A DNA stretch of 64,000 nucleotides, taken from contig JAGNDO010000001.1 of assembly GCA_018003515.1 (NCBI GenBank), forward strand, positions 62,001 through 126,000, written 5' to 3'. Positions 16,452-25,682 of this stretch are shown here, one piece after another. The stretch's first letter is position 1, and every line of letters begins with the position of its first letter. The notes beneath the pieces were generated by a model, which ran no database searches, had not been told where the DNA came from, and saw nothing but the letters and a program-made list of their open reading frames with translations. The DNA is from Caldilineaceae bacterium (lineage in GTDB: Bacteria; Chloroflexota; Anaerolineae; Caldilineales; Caldilineaceae). Both the position numbers and the translations under genes were made by a program.

Positions 16452-17060
16452 ATGAATCACTTAACCGACGACCAACTGTTGGCCCACAAAATTGACGACC
16501 TTGCCCTCTCGGTTGAGGCCCAGACCCATTTGGACGCCTGCCCGATGTGTCGCGCCCAGGCGGATCGTCTGGCCCACTTGGCCGCGGAACTCACTGTCGC
16601 CCGGCGCAGCGCGGTCACCCCGGATCAACAGAACCGCTACTATGCGTTGTTCGATCAGATCCAGCAGACCGACCGCCTCTCCCCGGCCAAGGTGTGGCAG
16701 CGCTTGATCGCCAGCCTGACCTGGGACAGTCGCCAGCAGCCCGGTTTTGCCGGGGTGCGGGGCGGCAACGCGGCCTTTCGTTTGCTCTACGCCACCGCGG
16801 CCGCGGAGGTGGAATTCCTGGTTGAACCCAGCGCCACCGGTCAGCGTGTACAAGGCGAAATCTTGGATCTGACCCACGGCAAGCTGGCCCTGCCCGCCCT
16901 GATCCAGGTGATCGATCAACTGGGGGTGGCGCAGCACGAGACAACGTCGGATGGTCGGGGCCGTTTCCGTCTGGAAGCTGTTCCTGCCCGGCGCTACGAT
17001 TTTCTGCTCACCCCCGCCCACGGGCCGGAGATCATGCTGGATGGCGTGGACCTATCATGA
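16452..17060 (+). CDS. zinc-finger anti-sigma-like protein (cytoplasmic)
   Basis: 202 residues. The N-terminus LTDDQLLAHKIDDL...HLDACPMCRAQ has the HxxxCxxC arrangement of zf-HC2 anti-sigma factors. The middle carries a short helical region, and the C-terminal half (from about 95) is a beta-rich domain without a membrane helix. Members with this soluble architecture often sit between an ECF sigma gene and a CHAT gene. Its stop overlaps the CHAT start by 4 nt (ATGA), indicating coupled translation. It probably holds the sigma factor inactive until a signal is sensed. Confidence 0.82.
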   Translation: MNHLTDDQLLAHKIDDLALSVEAQTHLDACPMCRAQADRLAHLAAELTVARRSAVTPDQQNRYYALFDQIQQTDRLSPAKVWQRLIASLTWDSRQQPGFAGVRGGNAAFRLLYATAAAEVEFLVEPSATGQRVQGEILDLTHGKLALPALIQVIDQLGVAQHETTSDGRGRFRLEAVPARRYDFLLTPAHGPEIMLDGVDLS

Positions 17061-19924
17061 GCGCCTTGACCCCGGATCTGCTGGACGCCTTGGCCGCCGA
17101 ACCCGTAAACGCCGGTTTGGCGCGCCTGGCTCAGATGGGCCTGGCGGATCTGGACAGCGCCCTGGCCCTGGCCGCCGCTGCCCTGGACCACGCCGAAGAC
17201 CGACCCCAGGCCGCCCATGCCTGGTTGGATCTGGCCGCCGCCCTCAACCCCGCCGGGAACCCCGGCTTGCAGGGCCGCATGGCCTATGCCCAGGCCCGCC
17301 TGGCCTTGGTGGCCGGGGATCTGGTCCAGGCCGAGGTCACCCTGCGCCAGGCCCAGACCTATTGGCTGGCCTCCGGGGATCGGGCCGGGCTGGTGCGCAG
17401 CTATTTGGGCCTCACCCAGATCCTCACCCTCACCGGGCGCTATGCCCAGGCCGAGCAGACCGTGCGCCTGCTCCTGGCCGAGGTGACCGGGGCCAACGCC
17501 GCCCAGGCCGACCCCCAGGGCGACCTGCGCGTCTTTGCCCACATCAACCTGGGCAACCTCCTGCGCTATCAAGAACGTCACCCCGCAGCCCTGGCCGCCT
17601 ACGATCAGGCCCTGGATCGCCTCGCTCCCCACCAGACCGAGGACATGGCCCAGATCCAGGTCAACCGGGCCGCCTGCCTCATGTTCACCGACCGCCCCCT
17701 GGAAGCCGAACAGGCCCTCGACGCCGCCCTGCTCGTCCTTGATCAAAGCGACGACGCCCTGAACCGGGGCCGCGCCCACACCAATTTGGGCAGCCTCTAC
17801 CTGCGCACGGGCCAGGTCGCCGCCGCCCTCACCCACTTTGACCGGGCCGCCGCCGACCTCCTGAACGATGACCCGCGCCAGGCCGACATCCTGCTTCTGG
17901 ACCGGGCCAACGCCTACCTGGCCCTCAACCTCCTCCCCGAAGCCCTTGCTGCTTTAGAGCAGTGCGCGGCGTTTTTTGTTTTTGAAAAAGAGAGTGCATC
18001 TTTCGGTCAACCGTACGAGTTGGCCCAGACGCTCTACTTGCGCGGATTGGTCCATCTGCGCCAGGGGAGTGCGGACCAAGCCCGCGCTGACCTGGGCCGG
18101 GCCGCCGAGATCTTCCGCACCCTGGGCAACGACCACTGGGTCCTGCGCAGCGAACTGGCCCTGGCCGGAGTGGAGGCGGACCTGGGCCACCCCGCCGCCG
18201 CCGCCCTTCACCTTGACCGCCTGCCCGCCCCCGATGCCCCCGCCTGGGATCTGGGCACCCGCACCGAAACCCGGCTTCTGCGCGCCCGCCTCCTGCTGGA
18301 TGCCGGCACGCCCGCCGCTGCCCACTCCCTGATCACCGCCGCCCAGGCGGATCTGGACGCCGTCGCCCCGCCACCCCTCTTCCCCCACCTGCGCATGAAA
18401 CTGGCCCAAGTTCACGGCCAACTAGCCCAGGCCCAGGGGGAGTGGGCCGCTGCCCGCACCCATTTCCAATCCGCCGTGGCCCTGCTGGAAGATCAGCGCA
18501 TCTCCCTGCCCTTGGAAGAGGTGCGCACGGCCTTTTTGGACGACAAATCCAGCCTCTATCGAGACCTGATCCTGAGCCTGTTGGACGCCCCCGAACCAGC
18601 CCCCACCCAACTTGCCGAGACCTTCGCCGTCATCGAACAGGCCCGATCCAGAGTGCTCTTGGAGCGATTGCTGGCCGTGGTGGAGGCAGATCCGGCGGGC
18701 AGTGATCCCGCCCGCAGTCAAGTGCGCCAGGAGTTAACCTGGCTGTACAACCAATTGCTGGGCGAAGGGGGCAGCCGTAAACTGACCCCCGCCCTCACCC
18801 GCCAGATGCAAAGCCTGGAAGAGACTCTGCGCCAACTCGAATGGCAAGCCTCCCCGCTGTTGGCCCAAGCCCAGCCTGTGGATCTGGCCGCCTTGCAGGG
18901 GGCATTGACTGCCGACCAACAGGCCCTCGTCTATTTCATGGCCGAAGCAGGCCAGGGCGATGGCGAAGTGATGGCCTTTGTGGTCACCAAAAATCGGGTG
19001 GACCTGGTGCGCCGACTCTGCACCCCGGCCCAACTCCACGACGCCCAGACCGATCTGCGCTTTCAAATGGGCCGGGCCGAGTTGGGCGCAGACTATTTGG
19101 CCCGCCACGGGGCGCGCCTGCAAGAGGCCTTGACCCACACTTTGCATCAGCTTTACCATCTGCTCGTCGCCCCCCTCGACCCGCTTTTGCACAGCGCCCG
19201 CCTGCTCATCATCCCCCACGGCTCCCTGCACCTGCTGCCCTTTCACGCCCTGTGGGACGGGGCCGCCTATCTGCTGGCCCGCTTCGAGATCGCCTATGCG
19301 CCCAGCGCCAGTGTGGCCGTGCGCTGCGCCGCGGCCCCGGCCCTGCCGCCCCACCCCACCCTGGCCGGGCTGGCCATCACCGACCCCTCCATCCCCCACG
19401 CTCGCCGAGAGGTGCAGACCGCGGCCACCCACTTCGCCCAAGCCCAGCTCTTTTTGGACGCCGACGCCGGTCGGGCCGGTCTGCGCCAGGCCGCGGCCCA
19501 GGCGGATGTGTTGCACATGGCCACCCACGGCCTTTTCCGCCCGGACAACCCCTTTTTCTCCGCCCTCAAGCTGGCCGACGGCTGGCTGGATGTGCGGGAG
19601 ATCTACCGGCTGCCTTTGTCCGCGGGGCTGGTGGTGTTGAGCGCATGCGAGAGCGGTGCCGGCCAGGTGCGGGGCGGCGACGAGGTGATCGGTCTGGCCC
19701 GGGGCTTCCTGGGGGCCGGGGCCGCCGCCTTGGTGGTGAGCCTGTGGAATGTTCACGATGATAGCGCCGTGGGGCTGATGGATGACTTTTACCGCCATCT
19801 CACCGGCGGGGTGGGGGCCAAAATGGGTCAACGGCCATCCGCCGCCTTGGCCGCCGCCCAACGCCAAGCCGCCCAATCCGGCCAACATCCCTATTTCTGG
19901 GCACCCTTTGTGGCCATTGGGTGA
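17057..19924 (+). CDS. TPR-CHAT caspase-like peptidase
   Basis: 955 residues. The N-terminal two-thirds are TPR repeats (for example LRVFAHINLGNLLRYQERHP and ALNRGRAHTNLGSLYLRTGQ). The C-terminal CHAT domain is intact: VLHMATHG carries the catalytic His824, VVLSACESGAG carries Cys864, and the protein ends with the typical HPYFWAPFVAIG. CHAT domains are caspase-related cysteine peptidases. Coupled translation with the anti-sigma factor suggests that cleavage of the anti-sigma factor or another substrate is part of the signalling circuit. Substrate and trigger are unknown. The G+C-rich Ala/Leu repeats give long antisense ORFs, which are shadows. Confidence 0.9.
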   Translation: MSALTPDLLDALAAEPVNAGLARLAQMGLADLDSALALAAAALDHAEDRPQAAHAWLDLAAALNPAGNPGLQGRMAYAQARLALVAGDLVQAEVTLRQAQTYWLASGDRAGLVRSYLGLTQILTLTGRYAQAEQTVRLLLAEVTGANAAQADPQGDLRVFAHINLGNLLRYQERHPAALAAYDQALDRLAPHQTEDMAQIQVNRAACLMFTDRPLEAEQALDAALLVLDQSDDALNRGRAHTNLGSLYLRTGQVAAALTHFDRAAADLLNDDPRQADILLLDRANAYLALNLLPEALAALEQCAAFFVFEKESASFGQPYELAQTLYLRGLVHLRQGSADQARADLGRAAEIFRTLGNDHWVLRSELALAGVEADLGHPAAAALHLDRLPAPDAPAWDLGTRTETRLLRARLLLDAGTPAAAHSLITAAQADLDAVAPPPLFPHLRMKLAQVHGQLAQAQGEWAAARTHFQSAVALLEDQRISLPLEEVRTAFLDDKSSLYRDLILSLLDAPEPAPTQLAETFAVIEQARSRVLLERLLAVVEADPAGSDPARSQVRQELTWLYNQLLGEGGSRKLTPALTRQMQSLEETLRQLEWQASPLLAQAQPVDLAALQGALTADQQALVYFMAEAGQGDGEVMAFVVTKNRVDLVRRLCTPAQLHDAQTDLRFQMGRAELGADYLARHGARLQEALTHTLHQLYHLLVAPLDPLLHSARLLIIPHGSLHLLPFHALWDGAAYLLARFEIAYAPSASVAVRCAAAPALPPHPTLAGLAITDPSIPHARREVQTAATHFAQAQLFLDADAGRAGLRQAAAQADVLHMATHGLFRPDNPFFSALKLADGWLDVREIYRLPLSAGLVVLSACESGAGQVRGGDEVIGLARGFLGAGAAALVVSLWNVHDDSAVGLMDDFYRHLTGGVGAKMGQRPSAALAAAQRQAAQSGQHPYFWAPFVAIG

Positions 19925-19925
19925 A

Positions 19926-20000
19926 GTACTGCCCCCCTGACCCCCAACCTTGGGGGGAACTGTCCACAGCCTCCCCCAGAATTGGGGGCCGGGGGGCGAA
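19926..20000. repeat. double CCCCCAA..TTGGGGG hairpin element, copy 1
   Basis: The element has two adjacent palindromes (CCCCCAACCTTGGGGG-like and CCCCCAGAATTGGGGG) separated by AACTGTCCACAGCC. Near-identical copies are at 56268-56345 and 58820-58898, all in the same orientation. All three lie between genes. Confidence 0.7.
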
Positions 20001-20005
20001 TAGCG

Positions 20006-20083
20006 AAAACCGTAGGTGCGGTTTTTAACCGCACAAGCCGCATTTACCGATAGATCGTGCGGTTGAAAACCGCACCTACGGTT
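20006..20083. repeat. imperfect palindrome CCGTAGGTGCGGTTTT
   Basis: AACCGTAGGTGCGGTTTT is repeated in inverted form about 40 nt further on, with inner copies of the AACCGCAC motif. It lies between the CHAT gene and the subtilisin gene. Confidence 0.6.
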
Positions 20084-20108
20084 GTTCGGTCTATGAGAGG
20101 AATGAACC

Positions 20109-21827
20109 ATGCGCAAAACACACCAAATCTGGCGACCGATTATCCTGAGCGTAGGCTTAATTGCCCTGTTTGCCATAACCCTGGGCATGACGCTGGCTGC
20201 GCCGTTGGGCTTGCCCGCCAGTGATGGCGAGGTGGAGATCCAGGGCCGGGTCACCGCCGCGCCGGGGGACGCGTCTGGGATTGGCGCATGGACCGTGCAG
20301 GTAGGCGGCACCGTCAGCCGCACGGTGATCGCCGATGCAGCCACGAAATTCCCCGACGGGGTGCCGACCATGGGGCGAGTGGTCAAAGTCGCCGGGATTC
20401 TGCAAGGAGACGGGTCAATTCTGGCCGAGAAATTTGAATGGAACGGGAACGATGGCAACGAGGTGGAGATCAAGGGCATGGTGGAGAGCCGTCCCTTGAC
20501 GACCACGGGCTTCGGCCCCTGGGTGATCCAGGTTGACCGGGGGCTGACCCAGACCGTGGTGGCCGACGCGGCCACCCGCTTTGATCGGGGGGTTCCCCAG
20601 GTGGGGCAGCGGGTCGAGGCCAAAACTGTCGCCCAGCTCGACGGCAGTCTGCGCGCCACCCGTCTGCGCCCCGACGAGTTTGAGGACGGTCAGGTGGTGG
20701 CTCGATTGGCGGCGGGTGTCCTCTCCGCCACCGTGGCCGCCCGCTATGATCTCACGCCCCAATCCACCCTGCTGGCTTCGGCGGACATCTATCTTTTTGA
20801 CACGGCCAACGTGGACGACGACGTGCAAAATCTGACCGGTCTGCTCAACTCGGACCCGAACGTGTTGTGGGCGGAGCTCAACTACGTGGGCAGCATCCCC
20901 ACGGGCAGCCCCTACACCATTTGGAAATGGGGTGGCCAGGATGCCTCCAGTTACGTCAACCAGGCAGCGTTTCAGCAAGTCAACCTCGATCCCGCCCTCA
21001 GCCACTATCAAGGCGACGGCGTCACCGTGGCCGTGTTGGACACGGGCGCGGATCTGGCCCATCCGGGATTGATCGCCCACCTGATCTCCGGTCGGGACAT
21101 GGTGGCGGACGATGCCCTGCCCCAGGACGAGGGCACGGGCTTGGGCTGGGGTCACGGCACCCACATCTCCGGGGTGATCGCCCGCATGGCCCCCAACGCC
21201 AAAATTTTGCCCGTGCGGGTGCTGGATAGCCAGGGTCGGGGCAACACCTTTATCCTGGCCTATGCCATCGATTGGGCCGTGGCCCAGGGCGCAGACGTGA
21301 TCAACCTCAGCCTGGGCACGCCCTTCGATTCCCAATTGTTGCGGGAGAGCGTGGCTCAAGCCCAGGCCAAGGGTGTCGTCATCGTGGCCGCGGCCGGCAA
21401 TGCCGGGGATGATGCCCTCAGCTATCCCGCCGCCTATCCCGGCGTGGTGGCCGTCACCGCAGTGGATGGGGCGGATCTCAAGCCGGACTTTGCCAGCTAC
21501 GGCGCTTGGGTGGACGTGGCCGCGCCCGGCGTGGGCATCACCTCCACGGTCATCGGTCCCGACGGCAGTGGCTACGCCGGATGGACCGGGACCAGCATGG
21601 CCACCTCCTTTGTCAGCGGGGCCGCGGCCCTGGCCCGGCAACAGCAGCCCGCCCGTCCGGCCCGAGAGTACGAAACCCTCTTCCGCACCACCGGCGCAGA
21701 CCTCTCCGCCCTCAACCCGGCCTACCCAGATCTCCTGGGCACCCGCCTGGACGTGGCCGCGTCCGTTGGTGTCCCCAGCGTGGTGTGGAGCCATTGGGTC
21801 TATTTGCCCTGGGCCGTTCGGCCCTAG
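20109..21827 (+). CDS. secreted subtilisin-like (S8) protease with DUF5666-like N-terminal domains
   Basis: 572 residues. A signal peptide spans about 1-31. Two DUF5666-like beta domains follow (about 40-112 and 117-185; note VIADAATKF and VVADAATRF), then an I9-like region. The S8 catalytic domain has Asp311 (VAVLDTGAD), His349 (GHGTHISGV), oxyanion Asn431 (AAAGNAG) and Ser496 (GTSMATSFVSGAA). The protein ends VYLPWAVRP. All catalytic residues are present, so it should be active outside the cell. Its DUF5666-like modules are shared with the ten-repeat protein at 23179-25596, linking the two functionally. It lies 184 nt after the CHAT gene and may belong to the same sigma regulon. Confidence 0.9.
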   Translation: MRKTHQIWRPIILSVGLIALFAITLGMTLAAPLGLPASDGEVEIQGRVTAAPGDASGIGAWTVQVGGTVSRTVIADAATKFPDGVPTMGRVVKVAGILQGDGSILAEKFEWNGNDGNEVEIKGMVESRPLTTTGFGPWVIQVDRGLTQTVVADAATRFDRGVPQVGQRVEAKTVAQLDGSLRATRLRPDEFEDGQVVARLAAGVLSATVAARYDLTPQSTLLASADIYLFDTANVDDDVQNLTGLLNSDPNVLWAELNYVGSIPTGSPYTIWKWGGQDASSYVNQAAFQQVNLDPALSHYQGDGVTVAVLDTGADLAHPGLIAHLISGRDMVADDALPQDEGTGLGWGHGTHISGVIARMAPNAKILPVRVLDSQGRGNTFILAYAIDWAVAQGADVINLSLGTPFDSQLLRESVAQAQAKGVVIVAAAGNAGDDALSYPAAYPGVVAVTAVDGADLKPDFASYGAWVDVAAPGVGITSTVIGPDGSGYAGWTGTSMATSFVSGAAALARQQQPARPAREYETLFRTTGADLSALNPAYPDLLGTRLDVAASVGVPSVVWSHWVYLPWAVRP

Positions 21828-21831
21828 TGCA

Positions 21832-22330
21832 GCCCGGCGGAAACAGGTTCGGGAAAAGACTGCTCTAGCCAGGTCACGGACCCATAGGCATCAAGCTAAG
21901 GAATCGGGTATGGGTGAGCGCGTTGGAAACGATCTGGGCAATCCCGGAAAGGGCCGGTTCTTCTTGTGTTCATGCAGAAGTGTTGGCCCATTCCGGGATT
22001 GGTGGGGGCGATCTCGCTCATTCCGGGAATGGGCCAACACTTCTTCCTCTACCCCAAATCGCCCGGCCCATTCCCGGAATGCCCTGGTTTTGAGCGCAAA
22101 ACCCTTAGCTTGATGCCTATGGGTCCGTGACCTGGCGGGTCGACACGGGATCTCCGGGCGATCCATTCGTCAACCCGCCGGTCACGGACCGGCTACGAGC
22201 GCAACGATTTCCCAGGGTTATTTACACCCACCGTGGCATGAACACCATTCGTCTCCTCATGCCAGCGATGGGTTGACCCAGACGTCGGGCTTTTCCAAAA
22301 AGCCCCGACGTCTTAGCTTGATGCCTGGCA
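21832..22330. repeat. large nested intergenic palindrome (GGTCCGTGACC / CATCAAGCTAAG family)
   Basis: This gene-free stretch between the protease and the small secreted protein is mostly inverted repeat. CACGGACCCATAGGCATCAAGCTAAG recurs inverted at about 22108-22135. Inner arms are built on AAGTGTTGGCCCATTCC and its complement, and an outer hairpin GACGTCGGGCTTTT is at 22281-22312. A related palindrome is at 25683-25975 and a shorter one at 27232-27372. Confidence 0.7.
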
Positions 22331-22375
22331 ACCAGAATCTCCACGCCCCCAATCCCTGTCCCCCACCACACTCAA

Positions 22376-22425
22376 TTAAAACTTCTCCATTCTCCAATCT
22401 CAATTCTCAATTCTCAACGCCCAAA
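22376..22425. repeat. CAATCTC/CAATTCTC short repeat
   Basis: Low-complexity units CCAATCTCAATTCTCAATTCTC lie in the leader of the small secreted protein. Nothing else is seen in the rest of this intergenic stretch up to 22495. Confidence 0.4.
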
Positions 22426-22510
22426 CCCATGTATTTCCCCCCCACCTCCCCGCCTCCTCTATTCCAGACCCAATCAACCTATCACCCTACCCAACCAGGA
22501 GACACCCATC

Positions 22511-23119
22511 ATGCCAACCCATCCACGTATTCGCCGCCCGCTCATGGCCTTGCTGGTCCTGGCCTTGTTGATGACGGGCATTGCCGCCGCGCCACAACCG
22601 GTCCTGGCCGCGGGCTGTACCGAGGTGCTGACCAACGGTGGGCTGGAGTCCGCCGCCGGTTGGACCCTGGAGAGCAGCAAAGGCTATACCCTGATCAGCC
22701 CCTATTTGGCCCACACGGGCAGCCAGGCCGCCTATTTGGGCGGCACGGACAAGGCCACGGATCGCCTGTTCACCACCCTGACCGTGCCGGAAAACAGCAC
22801 CACCCTCCTGCGCTTTTGGTGGCAGATGCGCACGGTGGACACCCGCACGGGCAATGACGGCCTTTCCGTGCTGCTCACCGACGCCGCCGGCGTGCCCTTG
22901 CGCGTCCTGCTCACCATCACCGACGCCAACAGCGTGGGCATCTGGCAGCAGGCGGGCATGGATCTGAGCGCTTTCGCCGGGCAGACCGTGCAGCTTCACT
23001 TCCTGGCCAAGACCGATGCGGCCCTGGTCACCGACTTCTTTGTGGATGATGTCAGCGTCACCGCGTGCAGCACAGCGGCCCTGAACTTCCACATCTTCCT
23101 GCCCTCGGTGCGTCGCTAA
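22511..23119 (+). CDS. secreted beta-sandwich (carbohydrate-binding-like) protein
   Basis: 202 residues. AGGAG precedes the ATG. A clear signal peptide (LMALLVLALLMTGIAAAPQPVLA) is followed by one jelly-roll-like domain: LTNGGLESAAGWTLES, SQAAYLGGTDKATDRLFTTLTV and VTDFFVDDVSVTAC match the pattern of CBM-like or DUF642-like sandwiches. Two or three cysteines could form a disulfide. The C-terminus FHIFLPSVRR resembles tails of other exported proteins here. It lies 60 nt upstream of the DUF5666 repeat protein and is probably co-transcribed with it. Ligand unknown. Confidence 0.75.
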   Translation: MPTHPRIRRPLMALLVLALLMTGIAAAPQPVLAAGCTEVLTNGGLESAAGWTLESSKGYTLISPYLAHTGSQAAYLGGTDKATDRLFTTLTVPENSTTLLRFWWQMRTVDTRTGNDGLSVLLTDAAGVPLRVLLTITDANSVGIWQQAGMDLSAFAGQTVQLHFLAKTDAALVTDFFVDDVSVTACSTAALNFHIFLPSVRR

Positions 23120-23178
23120 TGGCTACCCTGTCCATCAACACACCCCACACGTCACACGCGTTTTCCAGGAGAATTGAG

Positions 23179-25596
23179 ATGAAAAACAAGCGAACAATCA
23201 TTGGGATGATGGCCTGGCTGCTGGCCTTTGCAGTCTTGGGCTTGATGGGGCTGAGCGCCCCAGTTATGGCCGCCCCGGCAGCCCCATTGGTGAACGAAAC
23301 CGAACTGACCGGCCCGGTGCAGATGCGTCCAACCGACAGCGTGGGCGATTGGACCGTGGCCGGGATCACGGTGACGGTCAACAGCGCCACGGTGATCGAA
23401 GAACGAGTCGGCCCGGCGTTGGTTGGGGCCTGGGTCAAGGTGGAAGGCGCGGCCAGCGGCGGCGTCATCACCGCCCATCGGCTCAAGGTGATGCCCGCCC
23501 AGGCCAGCGTCAAGCTGGAAGGCATGCTGGATGCCCTCGACGCCACGAGCGCCATGGTTGATGGCATCGGCCTGGGCGTGAATGCCGCCACCCTCCTGGC
23601 GGGCGGCCCCACCGTGGGCCAACCCGTGGAAGTCCGCGCCGCCATCCAGGCCGACGGCAGCCTGTTGGCCCTACGCATCCAAAGCCAGACCCCGGATACC
23701 GGCGGCAACGGGGATGACCCCAGCGGCCCGCCGGAGTTGGGCAATAGCGAAACTGAACTGCGGGGCGTCATCCAGAGCCTGCCCGTGTCCGGGACCGTGG
23801 GCGTCTGGCAGGTGAGCGGCATCACCGTCACTGTGGCCATGACCACGGAGATCAACACCAACGCCGGCCCGATTTTGGTTGGGGGCTGGATTAAGGTGAA
23901 GGGCGCGGGGGACGGCAGCGGGGGCCTCATGGCCCGAGAGGCCAAGGTCGTGGACACGGGCACGGTCCACAAACTGGCCGGCATCCTGGCCGAGCTGACC
24001 GACACCCGCGTGACCATTGACGGCATCACCGTGGCCGTGAACAGCGCAACGGTCATCGATGGTGCCCCCACGGTTGGGCAGCGGGTGGAAGTCCTCTCCC
24101 AACTTCAGGCCGACGAAACCCTGTTGGCCGTCAAGATCAACGCCGGACAACAGGGCGATCCCGCCCCCAACCCGGACGGCACGGTGGAGTTCGTGGGCAC
24201 GGTGGAGATCCTGCCCGCTTCCGGTCTGGTCGGTCAATGGGTGGTCAGCGGTCAGACCTTCACCGTCACCGCCACGACCGAGGTGGACCAGTCCAAGGGC
24301 GCTGTGGCCGTGGGCGTGCGGGTCAAAGTCCACGCCGTGCGGGAGAGCGACACCAGCCTCACCGCCGTGGAGATCAAAGTTCTGGCCAACGGCGGCAGTG
24401 GCGGCAACGATGATTCCTCCGGCAACTACATCAAGTTCACCGGCCTGGTGGAGAGCCTGCCCGCCTCCGGGCTGATCGGGGAGTGGGTGGTGGCCGGACG
24501 CACTATCAGCGTCACCGCCAACACCCAGATCGACGAGGAAGACGCGGCCGTGGCCGTGGGTGTCCTGGTTAAGGTCGAGGGCTACCGCTTGGCCGACGGC
24601 ACGGTGCGGGCCCAGGAGATCGAAGTCAAAAGCGCGGGCAATGGCCAGCCGAATGAAGGCACAGTGCATCTGGTCGGCCAAGTCGAGGCCCGGCCGGACG
24701 GCACCCTCTTGGGCACCTGGACCATCGCCGGGCGCACGGTGGAAGTCGTGACCGCCACGGTCTTTGACGAAAGCCACGGCCCCGCGGCCCTGGGCGTTCG
24801 GGTCAAGGTGGAAGGTACGGAGCAGGCCGACGGCAGCGTGCTGGCCGCCCAGATCAAGACCCTGGGCAACGACACCGGCGGCGATGGGGGCAGCGACAGC
24901 TATGCCAAGTTCAAAGGCACGGTGGTCAGCATCCCCGCCACACCGGACCGGGTGGGCCAATGGCAGATCCGGGAAAACGCCGGTGTCACCCTGACCATCA
25001 ACGTCCTGGCCGAGACCTATATGGACGAGACCGGTGGCCCCATCGTCGTGGGTAGCTTTGTGGAAGTGGAGGGCACCGTGGCCGCGGACGGCAGCGTGGT
25101 GGCCGCCAAGATCGAGCTGAAGATTCCCGGCGAGTGCGATTGCAACGAACTTGAATTTGTCGGCTTTGTGGACAGCGCCCCCGGCAGCGCCGACGGCCAG
25201 GGGGCATGGGTCATCCGCTCCGGCATGGGCCTCACCCGCACGGTGATTGCCGATGCCGCCACCCAGTTCAAGAGCGGCATCCCCGTGGCCGGTGATCGGG
25301 TGGAAGTCCACGCCACGGTCCAGGCCGACGGCTCTCTGCTGGCCAGCAAGATCAACAAGGAATCCGAAGGCGGCGGCGGCGGCGGTGTGGAGTTCACCGC
25401 CCTCATCGTCAGCTTCCCCGCCGGGCTGGTGGGCACATGGCAGGTGGGCGACAAGACCGTCATGGCCAGCAACGGCACGAACTTTGACCAGAAAGATGGC
25501 CCCTTCGCCGTGGGTGTCCTGGTGGAAGTCAAAGGCATGGCCCAGGCCGACGGCACCATTGTGGCCCAACGCATCGAGTCCAAAGACAACAATTAG
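23179..25596 (+). CDS. secreted protein of ten DUF5666-like repeats
   Basis: 805 residues from the ATG at 23179 (AGGAGAA 9 nt upstream); the longer frame overlaps the previous gene. After a signal peptide (about 1-34) come ten copies of a 60-80-residue beta module. Each has an opening like VEFVGTVEILPASGLVGQW, a middle like FTVTATTEV and a closing VRVKVHA...LTAVEIKV. Modules are joined by Gly/Asp/Ser-rich linkers such as GNGDDP and GGNDDSSGN. There is no membrane anchor or FLP-type tail. The same module occurs twice in the neighbouring S8 protease. Function of DUF5666 is not established; a surface or matrix role is inferred from export and repetition. Confidence 0.82.
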   Translation: MKNKRTIIGMMAWLLAFAVLGLMGLSAPVMAAPAAPLVNETELTGPVQMRPTDSVGDWTVAGITVTVNSATVIEERVGPALVGAWVKVEGAASGGVITAHRLKVMPAQASVKLEGMLDALDATSAMVDGIGLGVNAATLLAGGPTVGQPVEVRAAIQADGSLLALRIQSQTPDTGGNGDDPSGPPELGNSETELRGVIQSLPVSGTVGVWQVSGITVTVAMTTEINTNAGPILVGGWIKVKGAGDGSGGLMAREAKVVDTGTVHKLAGILAELTDTRVTIDGITVAVNSATVIDGAPTVGQRVEVLSQLQADETLLAVKINAGQQGDPAPNPDGTVEFVGTVEILPASGLVGQWVVSGQTFTVTATTEVDQSKGAVAVGVRVKVHAVRESDTSLTAVEIKVLANGGSGGNDDSSGNYIKFTGLVESLPASGLIGEWVVAGRTISVTANTQIDEEDAAVAVGVLVKVEGYRLADGTVRAQEIEVKSAGNGQPNEGTVHLVGQVEARPDGTLLGTWTIAGRTVEVVTATVFDESHGPAALGVRVKVEGTEQADGSVLAAQIKTLGNDTGGDGGSDSYAKFKGTVVSIPATPDRVGQWQIRENAGVTLTINVLAETYMDETGGPIVVGSFVEVEGTVAADGSVVAAKIELKIPGECDCNELEFVGFVDSAPGSADGQGAWVIRSGMGLTRTVIADAATQFKSGIPVAGDRVEVHATVQADGSLLASKINKESEGGGGGGVEFTALIVSFPAGLVGTWQVGDKTVMASNGTNFDQKDGPFAVGVLVEVKGMAQADGTIVAQRIESKDNN

Positions 25597-25620
25597 CCGG
25601 AGCGTTAAACTCGCAAGTCC

Positions 25621-25670
25621 ACAACAAAAAGGCTCCCGGATCCACTGGATCCGGGAGCCTTTTTGTTGCG
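25621..25670. terminator. bidirectional intrinsic terminator
   Basis: A stem of about 20 bp (AACAAAAAGGCTCCCGGATC and complement) has A and T tracts on both sides. It ends the DUF5666 transcript and could serve the opposite strand. Confidence 0.85.
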
Positions 25671-25682
25671 ATGATGTAAAAA

